Source of the DNA: Orbilia blumenaviensis
Taxonomy: Eukaryota; Ascomycota; Orbiliomycetes; Orbiliales; Orbiliaceae
Assembly: GCA_036872755.1 (NCBI GenBank)
Contig: JAVHNS010000006.1
Coordinates: 1,178,001 to 1,242,000, forward strand
Length of the DNA stretch: 64,000 nt
Direction of reading: 5' to 3'
Each line of letters begins with the position of its first letter. The first letter of the stretch is position 1. Positions 34,610-47,642 of the stretch are shown here, in pieces. A model generated the notes under the pieces. That model was not told where the DNA came from. It ran no database searches and saw only the letters and a program-made list of their open reading frames with translations. The position numbers and the translations under genes were made by a program.

Positions 34610-36940
34610 ATGGCGCTAGTAGATACCGATAAGAAACGCAAAGAATATGGGACAACCGATGATCCCAGTTCTTCAAAAAGAGTTTCTTCAATTGCAGAGT
34701 CTGAAGTGGACACAATTTCGATCTCCACGGACAACTCCTACCAATTCTCGAACTCCTCCCTCCTAAACGCCGATGAAGAGGCGCGGTTACTGGGAAATGT
34801 CAAAAGCGACAGCCAGGCCAATTCCACTCAGAAGGCGAACGAGCGAACGCCAGCACGAATAATTGCTGTCCTGCTCCTAGGTACAGGAACACCAGAATGC
34901 TACCCTTAAAATATTTGGTTCTGCTCATACCCACAGACTGATAACTATGCATCTATGATGATGACTTACAGGTGTTTTCGTCGCCAACGGGGATGGCTCG
35001 TTTGTACTTGCTACGAATGGCGTTATATCGTCAGAATTTGGCCGATTGGATGACGCCAGCTGGCTGGTCACATCGTATATGCTCACAATGTGTGCGCTCC
35101 AACCACTAGTAAGGCACCGATTTGGAACAATGGAGGTACAAGCCCCATACTAACTAGATTGCCGGGGAATTAGTATGGGAAGCTAAGTGATATCTACGGA
35201 CGAAAAGCCATGGTATTGATTTCGTACACATTCTTTGGTTTAGGCTGCTTGTATAGGTAGGAAGAAATCATTGCATATGTGGAGAGAAATTTAATGGACC
35301 AGCGCAATTGAAAAACGACAAAACGCTAAAATTGTACTACAGTGGGGTTTCACAGTCCTTGACCGGTGTGATAATTGGGAGAGCAGTGAGCGGGATTGGC
35401 GGAGCGGGAATGAATGTTCTAGTCAGCATTTTAATCACAGATCTTGTACCCCAAAGAGAGGTTGCAGCCTGGAGGGCATATGTTAATATTGCTGCGACTA
35501 CGGGCAGGAGCTTGGGGGGTCCGGTAGGTGGATACCTAACGGATACCGTTGGCTGGAGATGGTAAGTAAATGTGCCCAAACCAACAACTTCAATATATTA
35601 CCAACCAGTAGTATCGATTATCTCTTACCCAACCTCAAATAACTATGGTATCGCATTTAGTTATGTTAACAGATAATAGGTCTTTTGGAGGGCAGGCGCC
35701 ACTTGTAGGGCTCGCAGGAATCCTAGTCGCCTTCCGACTAAATAACACAACCCCTACCTCAGAATTGTCAGCTACTGAACCACAGAAATCAAAGCTCGCC
35801 CGGATAGACTTCCTTGGTTCATTTCTACTTGCAACCACTATTGTTGGTTTCCTCTTGGTCCTTGATCTGGGTGGTCAGAAGCTTCCTTGGAACTCTAATT
35901 ACATTATCGGCATCTCTATTACGTCCTTCATACTCCTCATAGCCTTTACTCTTGTTGAGATTTATGTAGCCTCAGAACCAATATTTCCACTATACCTTCT
36001 CACCAAAAACAATATCGCAACAAGCTACGGGTCATTAGCCTTATCTACCGTTTCTCAGATCGGTATAATGTATACGGTTCCACGATACTTCCAGATTACA
36101 CGCAACAGTTCTGTTACTGAAGCCGGCGCCCAATTAGTCCCCGCTGTCGTTGGAAATGTAATCGGTGGATTAATTACTGGACTCTCGGTGAAAAAAACGG
36201 GGAGATACAAGCTCATTCTCGTCCTTGCTGGGCTTATATCGACTGTTGCCTCGACTCTATTGATATTGCGTTGGAACGGCCATACAGGATTCCTAGAATC
36301 TTTATACATCTTCCCTGGAGGGTTTGGCATGGGATTATCGCAGGCAGCTAGTTTTGTGGCAATGACAGCAGGGTTGGAAAAGGAACACTATGCGGTCGCA
36401 ACCATGGGGTTGTATTTGTCATCCAGCCTTGGGGCGGTTGCTGGCGTTAGCGCTGTCAACGTGGTATTAGAAAATGCGGTGAGAAGGATTTTAGGCCAAA
36501 GATTGACAGGGCCCGAAAGCAAAAAGGTGTGGTTTCATGTTTCTTCTGTCGAAACCCTTTTTTTTTTTCGATTTTTTCAATTTTCTTTTCAATTATTCCT
36601 GGTCTTTCGCACATTGGCTTTCGCGAATATTTTGCTTCCTTGCTAACCGAATATCTGGTCCAAAGATCATTGAGAAAGCAATCAAGGATGTTGGATACAT
36701 TGGCAGCTTGAAGGGTGAGGCCAGAGAGATAGTGGTATCGAGCTATGTCACAAGCTTGAAGTACTCGTATGGTAAGCACCTAGCTAGTAATACTCGCTAC
36801 CTAGAACCCTTAATTATCCAAGGAAACTCAGGACAACGTCAACACAAGATACTAATGAGATATACCAAGGCGTAACTTTATTGAGCGCCTTATCCGCATT
36901 TTTAATAGGATTGTTGGTACGGGAGGAAAGGCTTGACTAA
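34610..36940 (+). CDS. MFS transporter, DHA2 (drug:H+ antiporter / vacuolar basic amino acid transporter-like)
   Basis: This paralogue of the gene at 20304-22824 has the same domain order. Seven exons (34610-34880, 34972-35108, 35174-35256, 35343-35561, 35680-36526, 36666-36771, 36870-36940) close in frame to 577 residues. The hydrophilic N-terminus of about 85 residues ends in a DEEARLLG acidic dileucine-like signal. Motifs are ANGDGSFVLAT, YGKLSDIYGRK, GRAVSGIGGAGM, YVNIAATTGRSLGGPVGG and GWRWSFGGQAP, then helices to VVNVVLENAV and a short cytosolic end (LVREERLD). It has fewer introns than its sister: several of the sister's small exons are fused here. Intron 5 is T-rich, with a run of nine T. 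Family membership suggests export of toxic compounds, or vacuolar import of basic amino acids. The sequence cannot decide between these. Confidence 0.9.
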
Positions 36941-38571
36941 AACCAGAAGTTTCATCTATATTCCTTTAATAAGACCAGGCTTGTTTGTAATAGTACCGAC
37001 GGATGCACTGATGCAGACCGATACCACATCAGTGACAGGTTGTTTAGGGATCCATAAAGCATTATCAAGATTAAAAACTGCCCGCAGTCCAAAGTCTTGC
37101 TAATGAATATAAAAATATAGAAATATAGAAAGTAATTTAATCGTTGGTTTCTTTCCTTTGTTCCCTTTCGCAGTATCTCAATAACCTCATTTTAAAACAT
37201 CAAAGGGTCTGCTCCGGTCAATGATGCATATTACAGCCCGTACTACTAGTATCCCAAGACCACATAGCAACAAAGCCCATAAGCCTAGTTACGGGACTGG
37301 CGAATATTCAGCTGGTGGACAACGCAGATTTATGTGTTGGATTTCGGCGAGGCGCTGGGAACCTTCGTGAATGCCGTCGGCTAAAGTAGTTGATCAGGTC
37401 ACCGACGCATGTAGAGCAAGGATAGAATGGACTGAGGCTAGGGACTTGTCCTCTGGGCTCAATAGAAACTCAATACAAGTAGGAAAAGTCCAATCCTGAT
37501 AGTCAAAATAGTGCAAAAGTCCGTCTTCCAGGTGTACAGATCGATGTCAACAGCCGCGACCATGACGCCAGCTAGCCCCGACCCCTTGGCTATAACTACA
37601 TATCAATAGTACATCGATATCGTACGTACGTCGAGCCTATCCAAAAAGGGTTTTAACGAAAGAACTATTGATCTGTGTGATTTGCTCGAACCAAGATTCC
37701 GAGCATATTTGTAACCTCGCCGGCAAGGCGCTTGTCACATATCTATAATATTGGCCGTCATGCTCTCTCCTTGCCTAGTCGAAGCGCTATAGGACGATCA
37801 ATATCCCAGCTATATCTGTGGATACTTACGTAGATAATGCGAACCGACATATATACTACTGCTATACGTACTTATCGTTAGCCGGCCATGCATGTCTATG
37901 GCTCGAGATTGCGGAACATATGCCCCATATCCCGGCTTAGGAATATGCATAGTGTCATCCGGACATGGTTTTGCTACCTCCGACCGTAATACCAGTAAAA
38001 TATCTCACTGTAAACATCCTATTTGAGTATTATTTTGCGATGTAAGCGTTTTAACTCCTAGCATTATCTGCAATATACGGTCAGCACAACGGAGAATTTT
38101 AGTATATGGACATCGGGGTTATCTAGCAGTAGTGACGTCCTCCATATGTTGCTTACAGACTAACTTCTCCTAGATTGATCCTCAGAGTGGAATTCGAACT
38201 TTATATACACACTCATCGATAAAGTTCTAGGACTACCATTTTAACATTATTTTTACCCAAGTAGCCGTGACCCTCCAGTACAAATAAGAAGAGGTACGCC
38301 CGGCAACTAGTCAATCGGAAAGTTCCACCTCCATCCATCCATCACTATCTTTTCTATAGGATTATGATATAAGGGATCGATCTGAGGCTTCAAATATTCG
38401 AATATTAAATGTTGACACATCTAGATAGGTATATAGATTGAGATGTTAACACCTCGGGGCACCTTCAAGGCCTTTGCTGTAAACATAGGACTACCTAGAC
38501 CCATGCTATCGTTTCGTAACTAAACCTTAACTTTGCATCGTCGATATCACTAGAGAAATACCTGTGAAAAG

Positions 38572-38757
38572 ATGGTCTCCCTCAATACCGTCCTTCTCGG
38601 TAGCGCCGCAATCATCATGACTGCTGCTGAGACACCCACCACAGCTTTTCGGACTTCGTCAGGACTATTGCGACATCATACAGGGGATATGTGGATTACT
38701 AGGCGTGCAGCACAATGTTTACGTTTAACTCATGTGGCACCCCTTCACCAACTCTAG
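38572..38757 (+). pseudogene. possible remnant of a secreted-protein gene
   Basis: A 61-residue frame begins like a signal peptide (MVSLNTVLLGSAAIIMTAAE). After about 35 residues it becomes basic and random-looking before stopping. A proline run encoded by the C19 tract follows about 230 bases downstream on the same strand, in the sequence [12 protein letters not shown], which could be a former linker. I could not join these into an intact gene, so this may be a decayed secreted-protein gene or chance. Confidence 0.25.
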
Positions 38758-38988
38758 TACGCTTTCCAAAACCCCATAACAATCACAATGCCATATTCTA
38801 ATATCCATATTCCCTGAAGCGTTATCCAACCATTGTACTGACCGCAGTCGCGAATCGATATAGCAGTTCAGGTATACCACTCCCCTCAGCATATGTGCAT
38901 GGTCTACCGCTTACCCGGAGAAGACCCCTGAGACAAGTACCACGGAAGCTATCAGGAGTGCCATCGGGATTCCACCCGTAATTACTGA

Positions 38989-39007
38989 CCCCCCCCCCCC
39001 CCCCCCC
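38989..39007 (+). repeat. C19 homopolymer
   Basis: Nineteen uninterrupted C residues. Such tracts are rare, prone to length error in sequencing, and would be frameshift-prone if they lie in a coding exon. Confidence 0.8.
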
Positions 39008-39704
39008 ACCTGAAGCCCAGGCCCCTGGCAGCAGTGTGGTGGTATCGGCTGGAGTGGCTCTACAATCTGCGCACCCCCGACTGAATGCAGAGTTTTGAAC
39101 GCTTACTATGCGTAGTGTTTGTAAACACCATATCAGCATAGGATTTGACAATGCTAGGGGTGTGATGAGAGACTGGGGGGATCAGATTTACCAACTGAGA
39201 CATTTCCCAAGATTCTAAGACATTCTGCAAATAGGGCCCTGAGATGTCAATCCACAATATTCACCGATGTCGTCCACGTCAGAGCCAGTGTGGACGACCT
39301 TGAAACTCCGAATGGCGCGGATTGAAACAAATGTCTGACCTGCATCGGGTTGCCCACACCTTTCTCGAGGCCCTTCCAGGGTAATCCTGTTAATCCTACA
39401 ATACTTTCAAATCAGGGCCTGTTACCTAGATCCAATTTGATTAAGAATCCAAGCAGAAAAATGATCCAAACTCGTGATATGTGCAGGGATTACCAGCCTC
39501 CAACTTATTCTCGGCATAAAGACTTAAACTTGCCTAGCCAACAAAATCTCGAGTTTGTAACCGAAAACAACCAATACTGGCAGTTTTCTATAAAAACTGG
39601 GCAGATCAGACCAATATTCGCCTAATCAAGTCCCAGAAAAAAAACAACAAATCCACATTCTCAGCTGGCCACGACCCTTAATTCTCTTGACAATAGTAGA
39701 TCTT

Positions 39705-40283
39705 CTAGGGACTTTGGGTCGGCGTACACTTCCTGCAATATCCGAATCTACCTAGGTATATATTAGCTCCTAAATTATCACAATACGTCGCAGGATCCCG
39801 ACAATAATTGCTCCAGGGCCCCGAGCCAGTCTCCGGGTTCACAGGGCTATTCTCGCAAGCATACTCATATTTTTGGTAGCCCCAGTCGCCTGTGCTGCCA
39901 CCATGGTTCATATTACAATTGATAAACTCGAAAATTTCAGGGCGATGGCTAGAAAAAGAAAAATTTTCAAGCCAAGATACAACTAACAACAGCGAGGTAC
40001 ATACATCATTAAAAAGTACCTATATGACGCTCATAAGGACTTTCCAAAATACGATGGCATTTTCGCCTGGGAGGAACCAAATAGGTTCTGTGTGGGGATT
40101 TCGAACCCTTGGCCTCTCTCCGGTGTGCAGGGTGGTGGGGAAATTGACTCCACAGGCCTGGGTTTGATAGCCTTTGAACGGGCAGTGTGTCCCCTTCTGG
40201 ACGTGGGGCTGCACTAATAAGGCGTTAATTCTGATATGGAGGTGGGATGCATGCTGGTGCCTCATAGACTCTGGGCCTACCAC
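39705..40283 (-). pseudogene. possible broken cysteine-rich secreted protein gene
   Basis: Two adjacent minus-strand frames look protein-like. The upstream one (to 40020) contains THCPFKGYQTQACG and PIWFLPGENAIVFWK. The downstream one (39989-39705) contains EFINCNMNHGG, YACENSPVNPETGSGPW, NYCRDPATYCDN and GYCRKC, six cysteines in about 60 residues. This composition resembles small secreted fungal proteins. I could not find a donor and acceptor pair with matching phase, nor a signal peptide upstream, so it is either a pseudogene or an incompletely resolved gene. No family was recognised. Confidence 0.3.
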
Positions 40284-43200
40284 AGATGTCGACTGGCCTG
40301 ATGCGCAGCCTCATTGAGCCAAAACTATCAGGTCATCAGTGATGCTTGATTCCGATGTGGCGCGGCCCAGCCGTGACATTCGTGAAACTAAATACAGCCT
40401 CATGACTGCATGTGCCACTCCTACAGCTCAGGATATCATAACGAGTAACGATGTAGAGCAGCCTTGAATGCACAAAAAAATCACATTATCCGAGCTAGCA
40501 GTAGAGATATGTTCTCAGCCGCATCATTCGTTAGCTACTTTCCAGGGCCAGGAAGATATGTATTCTTTAAGAAATACTACAAAACAAATATATGACGCAA
40601 AATCGGTGAACTTGAGGTTCATCTCGAGGATATCTGGCGCCGGCGTGTACCGCTGTCCTTGATGTGGCCTGCATTTAGCTTAACCGATAAGGCTCAACCA
40701 CCGAATAAACTAATTATTTCATGTTTGTGAGAAACCGGCGTTCCCGATTCGCGAGGCATTGAGGTAGTTTTCAGCTAGAAGGGAAAATGATTTCCGAGTG
40801 CGATCCTGTGCAGTGTATCACGGCCGAAGGGTTAACTAGAATTTACCTTGCGGCAAACCTGGGTTTTTGTAAAATTGGTCCCAATTTTTAGAGGCGTCTT
40901 TTGGCGAGAGCTTTGACAGCTAACGGGATGCGAGACCGCTTGCATGGCGCACACCAGGGGCGTCTCGCCAGTACTTTCCCATTCCCAGTTACCCGAAATT
41001 CAATCTTTTGCACTCCAGCTGATTCAATTATACACCAATCAAATTCTCCAATCCCTATCCCAAGGCCCGATGCAAGTTGACGGCGGGATTGCCGGCATTA
41101 GTATGCGTCTCGTTTCGGGGCTGACACCTGTCTGGAAGAACACACCCCAGGCCTCGAAAATTGCCATCTTCGGTAATTCTGGGACGTGTCCTTGACTCCG
41201 GAGACCATGGCTACATCAAAAGCCCAGGATGTGCATCCCGGGCGGACATATTATCAATTTTTTGATCCTCTCTGGACTCCATCTCCATCTTCCCTCCCTG
41301 TCGTCTATTGGGGCAGGGTTCTTTAGGGGTCATGCATATCAACACGGTTTAAAGATCGGCTTTGGCGTCGCCTAGTTGCAGACCGAATGCGATCTCAGCT
41401 CAGGCCTTCAAGAGAACTTTTCGGTCGCACTCGGGATAATTATGCATCCCGACCACGCATTACACTGGATTTTGGTGTCATACAGCCTGTATGATTCAGA
41501 AATTCCGAATTGTCGGCCCACAAAAGGCGGCCACATATGCAGAAATGAGACTATGATACCAAGATACAGAGGACTTGCAAATTTACCTGGTCAAACCGGC
41601 CGCGGGAGCTGGGATTGAGTGTTTGTTTCAACCTTAAGGCTAGGCTATCCTGCTAGTAGAATCTCGTGACGAGTACGTACTTTTTATTGCTTCCTTTACC
41701 TAAGTTTCTATATTTGTGTATATAATTGTTGTGACATCATTCGCTTATGCATACTAAAATCGAAAACCCGAAATAGGATTTCGTGTTATAATGTTATTAA
41801 AGCGAAGTTCTATATTTCTACATGTTAACCTTGCTAACGAAGCGTCGTATACTACGATACTATTATACGTTATATTTCAAGTTTCATTTCATTCCTCGTT
41901 GCATCACTTTGGCCAATTGGCGGATTAAAACATTTCATATGCGGACGCTCTGGCCACGCTATAGAGCCTTGTGTAACCCTAGACTTTACATACTGCATTC
42001 CTGAGCAAGAACTTAAAAGGAAAACAGCTCAGGCGAGGCACAGCTTCTGCTTTCCCGTTTGTTCCCGCGGCCATACACAGCCATTTAGCGCAGCTTTTGT
42101 TTTATTTTACCTTTTTGTTTTTAATTCATGTCCGCCTTGATTCGAGGCTACTTTTCCTTCACCTTGTTTGCAGCACAACGCAATGCTGTGATAGGGTCAA
42201 GTCATAGGACTTTTGAGTGATCGGGGTTCAACATTCTCACGATAGTGCATGGCAGTCATATGCGTTAATTAGCACCTCTTTTCTTGTAACATCTCCCGAT
42301 ATACGTATCCCATCAATATTAGAAATTTCCTCATGTAACTTGAGATAGAACGCCCGAACTGCAATCTTAGAGGGCTTCCAACTTAGTCTTATATAATTGT
42401 TTTTCAAGGCATAGTTGTAATTAAGTTAAAACCCACCCGATTAACATAATACGCCAGCATATTTTCAAGATTATTAATTACAGTTCCACCAATTCCCGCA
42501 GAAAATATTCTGGCCCCCCCTTATGGTCAAACGCCGGATCTTTTTAAAAGCATTCCTGCCTAATAGTTATATATAACATGATAAATATGATCAGTGGGGT
42601 GCACCAACCGCTGATCCTGACTTTATGTGATACATGCCGATGAAACTAAGGCCAATATCGATATTGCGATTGCGTCGATTGGTCAATCTCCAGAGCCTTG
42701 GCCCTGGTTTCGTTGCGACATGGATTTCGTGAACTATCATCACAACATCGCATATTGGGAGTAATGTGCTTGTTGGTGCGCAGGGCAAATTATGGTGTAT
42801 AAAGACAAATCGGCGCGATAGATCTTAGTAAAGACGCTGTGTTGGTGGCTTGGTATCACTCTTGTGGGTAGGTGTCAAGAGTGGGGTCAATCTTATACGT
42901 AGTAAAGTATTTCAATGCAATACACAATGACTTTCGGTAAGCGTACCAGGCGCCAAATCGACCAAACAAAGGCCTAAGATATCAGGTACCACCTACGGTA
43001 TACTGTTCGTTAACCATTCGTCTGATTAACTGCAAGGATGCACCGGTGAGGAATTCGTACGCTTGTAGTGAGCCATGTGGATATAGACCCCAGGACCAAA
43101 TAGCATATGCTCGTACCGGTCTTATGCCTCATGTACTCCTTGACATGGTTTTATTAATATCAGATCCCAGCAGCCCGAATCTATAGGTTCAAGATGTTTA

Positions 43201-45121
43201 TATATCGGGCCTCTTACTTATAGTTAGTTCTTTCATGGATGCGAACTATATGGTACCATTTGGTGAAGAGTCATAGCTTTAGTTGCGAGCCAGGCAAATG
43301 ATGATATAAACGAACTTCAGATGCTACGGTCTTGTCATCTGACTTTTTTTTTTCTTTTCCCTAGAGGCGGGCCGTTAGTCAAATTAAGCTCACTCGCGAT
43401 GTATCTAGATATCCGAGACATATATACGTGAGGCGTACGCGTTGATGGTGATCCAAGCAGCATTTAGCTAATGGCAACTATAAGTTACTGCCTAGAAACA
43501 TTCCGTAATAATCCTGCACTTACTTTCGCTTATTTTCGCTTCTCAAACTAGATGAGGAAGGTGCGGTTTGATACTCCCTGACATCAACCTCTGTAAATAC
43601 ACCAGGAGACACTCGTATCGCTAGATCTATGATTTCTTGCCTGCTACTCTGATATAGATCTAACTAACATCATGCAGGTATAATTGCAGTGTAACCCTAG
43701 TTGTGTGGTATTCTTTATGATTTCCGAAATATTAGTAATAACTGGGTCCGAACTTGGATGTCAAAAGATACTCGATACCCTATCTGGGGCGTGCTGCAGT
43801 GGTTTTGCTTGACACACTTGCACAATGCAATGGTAGGTATAGATTGTAAATATTGCCACGTCCCTAGGTACCTAGGTAGGTACCTAATTACAAAACTGCA
43901 TGGCCCTGGCTAAATGCAATTATGTAGGTATTGAACTAAATATAAATTACAGACCGGCATTACACTAAAGGATTTACCTGCTGATCGCTTGAAGCGCTGC
44001 TGGTGTGTTAGATTTCATTGTGTTGTCTGTTGGTGGCGCTGTAGGCTTGGCAAGGGTGCTGTGGCAAGCGATAGCACCGTGGCAAGCGGTCGCACTGATG
44101 CAATTTTCCTTTGTGAATGTCTACTGAGTTCCATGCTTGTGTAACCAGAAATCGAAACCTTACGGGATGAAGCCTATTTCCACCAATGTGAGGTTTGGTG
44201 AAACAAGTCCTCCTCCCTCCCCCCCTTTTTTTTTTTCTTTTCAGAATTCCGCCCTCAAATCTAAAGCGTGGGGGTTGGGGGCAGGTCTGCCGTCGATCGG
44301 CTGATTCGATCAGTCATGGACCAAGGGTCGCAACGGCCGTCTGCCTATGTCATACTGGCTTGGGCTTCGTCTGGGCAAGACTATATATTTGATAGACACT
44401 ACCTAGTAAGCAATTAAGCGCAAAGCAAGTACGAACCACAACGATTTCGAAGGCTTGTCGTAGAGAGAAATCTTGAAATGGTTCTAGAAACCCCTTCAGC
44501 GTAGGAGTATCCGTTCCTGGGAAGAACGCAAACTCGTTAGTCAGGACAGTACGTTTGTTGCTGAAGTCCTCATGTTCCATTGCGATCAAATCCGGGTGGT
44601 GGTATTACATAAAATGTCGATACCGTGCTTCGAGATATGAACATGTACAGCACATATTGGCATACCCGAAAACAGAAAGATTGCATTCAAGCTCCTTTAA
44701 TAGTAGTAGCGTATGCTTACCTCTTTCTAGAAAAGGAACTCTTCATACCATATTTGTCAATGCCATTGTCAACCAAGAACCTAGGATGATAAGCCGAAAT
44801 GGCAATTTGCATTCGCCAATGCTCTCATCTCAGCCCCAAATCTTTTCGCTTGAAAAGCCGGCTATCTGGATGCCTATCGAATCAACGTTGGCGGAAGGGA
44901 ACTCACGTAACTGCGGCTGCACTGCGCACTCCCACTAAGAGAAGGTTTCTCTCCTAAAAACATCCACCGGACAGTTCCACCGAATATGTCTTTCAATCTC
45001 AAAAGTTATCCATATTACATTCAATTCTCAACGCTTTCCATGGTCGCAATGAGCGGTGACGCTATTGCGCCAGTGCTGTGTACTCTCGTTTATCGTTCCC
45101 CCACGATCCGCTAACTCCAGC

Positions 45122-47032
45122 ATGGCACTCGCACATTCAACACCAACACCAGCCGACCGGGACCAACGATCACAAAATGGCCCAGGAACACCGCTCCCGT
45201 CAGGAGCCGTGCCATGGGGGCGTGCTCTTGAGTATTATGACCACCGGCACGATAGTATAGCATACCCGCAATCACTTATCAGCGAGCGCGACACCCCACT
45301 GTCCGCCCGCATCAAGGGGAGCATTTCGGACTGGAGGGATGGGTTCCGACGTCATCCAGGTTACACATCTCGTGGGAGCGATGGGTCACTGTTGGCAGAA
45401 AATTGGTACAATTTACCTGATCCGTTCAAAGCGGCGTTTAATACTGCCAATGCGCCGCTGAGCAAAAAGTTGGGCAGCCGACATTTGCAGGTCATTGTGC
45501 TTGGATGCTGTATTGGTATGATACGTTCGTTGAAAATCTATTTATCCCGATTTCTTACTGACTGGTGTTTTTTAGGCAGTGGACTTTTCTCCGGTTCTGG
45601 CACAGCACTGGCAACTGGTGGCCCTGGCTCGGTCATGCTTTGTTATACCTTCGTCGCGGTATTGATGTGGTGCACTATGCAAGCACTGACGGAACTTGCT
45701 GTGGTGTACCCTATCGCCGGCTCCTTTGCGGCATACTCGATTCGATTTATTGACCCTGCATGGGGTTTTGCACAAAATTATACTTATGCGTTATCGTGGG
45801 CTGTTACGCTTCCACTGGAGCTTGTTGTCGCCGTGACCGTGCTCGACTATTGGAATATGGATGCAGTGGCACCTCGGGCGGTTTGGGTCACAGTATTCTT
45901 TCTTGCGATAGTATTTTTCAATCTATTTGGAATAAGGGTATATGCTGAAATCGAGAACATCTTCACCACTATAAAGGTATTCGCAATAATTGGCTTTATC
46001 ATCCTCGGGATAACCATCGATATTGCTGGAGGCCCAGAGGGGAGCTATCTAGGCGCAAAGACATGGGTTAAACCACCCGGACCTTTCCTCAATGGTGTGA
46101 CAGGCGTGGTATCGGTCTTTGTAAATGCTGCTTTCTCGTTTGGCGGCTTTGAGCTTCTTGGGCTCGCTGCTGCCGAAACGGCAAACCCTCGAAGGTCGAT
46201 TCCAACGGCCACGAAGAAAACATATGCGAGCTTGACAAGCTTTTATTTGATATCTCTCCTAATAATAACACTTCTAGTACCGTTCGACGATCCTCAATTG
46301 CTGTCTGAAGGGAAATCAACGTCTCCATTCGTTATTGCTATCAAAAGTGCAGGAATTATGTACCTTCCCGACATATTCAACGGGGTTGTCTTGTTATCTG
46401 TGTTATCAGTAGCAAACACTTGCGTATACGCGTCCTCCCGTGTCATAGCAGCAATTGCAGAACAGGGACAAGGGCCATCGGCCCTGAGATTTATCGACAG
46501 GGAAGGACGACCGATGAGGGCGACACTGCTCACACTCGTCTTCGGCTTTATAGCATATGTATCGGCCCTTGGATACGAGACAGAGGGTGAAGTCTTCAAT
46601 TGGCTCCTATCGATCTGTGGGCTAGGGTCCTTCTTCACATGGGGCTCGATATGCCTTTGTCATATTCGGTTCAGGGCAGCTTGGAAGGCACAGGGCAACG
46701 CCTTGGATCAGTTAGCCTACCGGTCCCAAGGGGGCATAATCGGCTCGTACCTCGGACTCTCCTTGAATATTGTAGTCTTCATCGCGGTACTGTGGACAGC
46801 TCTCTTTACAACGGATAGCTGGAAGCCAGACATCAAGAACTTCATGATGAAGTACCTTACAGTGCCCATGCTGCTGGTGGAATACTTTGCCTACAAACTG
46901 TTTTTTAAGACGAAGATACTGAAGGTGGACAAAATTGATCTCATCACTGGGTGCATTGGGCTGCTGGATGAAAGTTGGATTGAAGAACGAAGGGAGAGGG
47001 AAGCTGACTGGCCAAAGTGGAAGAAAATGTAA
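45122..47032 (+). CDS. amino-acid permease (APC superfamily, YAT/GAP-type)
   Basis: It imports amino acids with protons across the plasma membrane. Two exons (45122-45515, 45576-47032) give 616 residues. The 60-base intron is in frame and interrupts the first membrane helix. Removing it restores the family's CCIGSGLFSGSGTALATGGPG. The start at 45122 (MALAHSTP) is preferred to the in-frame ATG at 45056, since the extra residues add nothing conserved. About 125 hydrophilic N-terminal residues precede some twelve helices. Family words include AVVYPIAGSFAAYSIRF, GGFELLGLAAAETANPRRSIP and ANTCVYASSRVIAAIAEQGQ. The C-terminus ends in a charged tail (DESWIEERREREADWPKWK). The variant glycine motif (SGLFSGSG) and an N-terminal extension suggest a divergent subgroup. 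The substrate range is unknown. Confidence 0.93.
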   Translation: MALAHSTPTPADRDQRSQNGPGTPLPSGAVPWGRALEYYDHRHDSIAYPQSLISERDTPLSARIKGSISDWRDGFRRHPGYTSRGSDGSLLAENWYNLPDPFKAAFNTANAPLSKKLGSRHLQVIVLGCCIGMIRSLKIYLSRFLTDWCFLGSGLFSGSGTALATGGPGSVMLCYTFVAVLMWCTMQALTELAVVYPIAGSFAAYSIRFIDPAWGFAQNYTYALSWAVTLPLELVVAVTVLDYWNMDAVAPRAVWVTVFFLAIVFFNLFGIRVYAEIENIFTTIKVFAIIGFIILGITIDIAGGPEGSYLGAKTWVKPPGPFLNGVTGVVSVFVNAAFSFGGFELLGLAAAETANPRRSIPTATKKTYASLTSFYLISLLIITLLVPFDDPQLLSEGKSTSPFVIAIKSAGIMYLPDIFNGVVLLSVLSVANTCVYASSRVIAAIAEQGQGPSALRFIDREGRPMRATLLTLVFGFIAYVSALGYETEGEVFNWLLSICGLGSFFTWGSICLCHIRFRAAWKAQGNALDQLAYRSQGGIIGSYLGLSLNIVVFIAVLWTALFTTDSWKPDIKNFMMKYLTVPMLLVEYFAYKLFFKTKILKVDKIDLITGCIGLLDESWIEERREREADWPKWKKM

Positions 47033-47642
47033 GTGGTTCTTAGCTGACATATTCACATACTTACCTAATACTTGAGTGCGTACTGATGGATAACCATTTA
47101 CTTGGTTATTTCCTAGATACCACACCTTCTGCTGAAGTGGCATGGTAGCTCACTACACATCCCTATTGCCTCAGATCCTCCATCAATACTGACAACGGCA
47201 ATGTCAATACCGCCAACGCGGTCAACATCGTCAAGTGCAACATCAGACAGACGGACGGACTGCAAATCAGCTAGAAATGGCCCCAATAACGATAGCCACA
47301 AGGAAGTCTACTATGAATTAGCTATCTACATCTTCTTCCTTCCCCACTTCCCCACCACCTCTTCCTCAACCAACACTCCTCTGTGTATGGCCTATCGCTC
47401 TCATCATATCAAACAAAATATCCTCATAGTGCTTCCGAATTCGTGGTTCGTCGGTGGCTCAATCAAAACATCATTCAGCGGTTCATTCTTATCATACTTT
47501 GTCTTATATACGACTTGCGGGCATTGGTGTCCGGTAAGACCTCCTGTAATACGGTGACTATCCAAATAAATATACGTCCGTACCCTCTGTTGGATGATAG
47601 CCTTGCTAAAGCCGTCGGCGGCTCCAGGATCGAATCATCACA
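47033..47642. other. spacer / 5' leader of the AT-hook gene
   Basis: This is non-coding as far as I can see. The pyrimidine-rich block near 47328-47376 (runs of CTTCC, CCCCAC, CTTCCTC) is typical of fungal core promoters and suggests transcription of the AT-hook gene starts shortly after it. Confidence 0.5.

Larger units (their letters stand above)
36941..45121. other. gene desert with possible decayed fragments
   Basis: Eight kilobases without a convincing gene. Fragments worth noting are 38572-38757 (+), a signal-peptide-like start whose frame soon loses protein character, and 39705-40283 (-), cysteine-containing frames (separate entries). A run of 19 C lies at 38989-39007. A CCTAGGTACCTAGGTAGG palindromic cluster, a word often seen in ascomycete genomes, is at about 43862-43887. 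The remainder is AT-rich and featureless. No tRNA-like cloverleaf was found. Confidence 0.5.

Noticed and set aside
40080..40110. tRNA B-box-like GGTTCGAAATCCCC on the minus strand
   Set aside because: No matching A box, acceptor stem or anticodon arm could be folded around it.
44350..44589. 79-residue minus-strand frame starting MIAMEHEDFSNKR
   Set aside because: The first 50 residues look protein-like, but no further exon, signal or domain could be connected.
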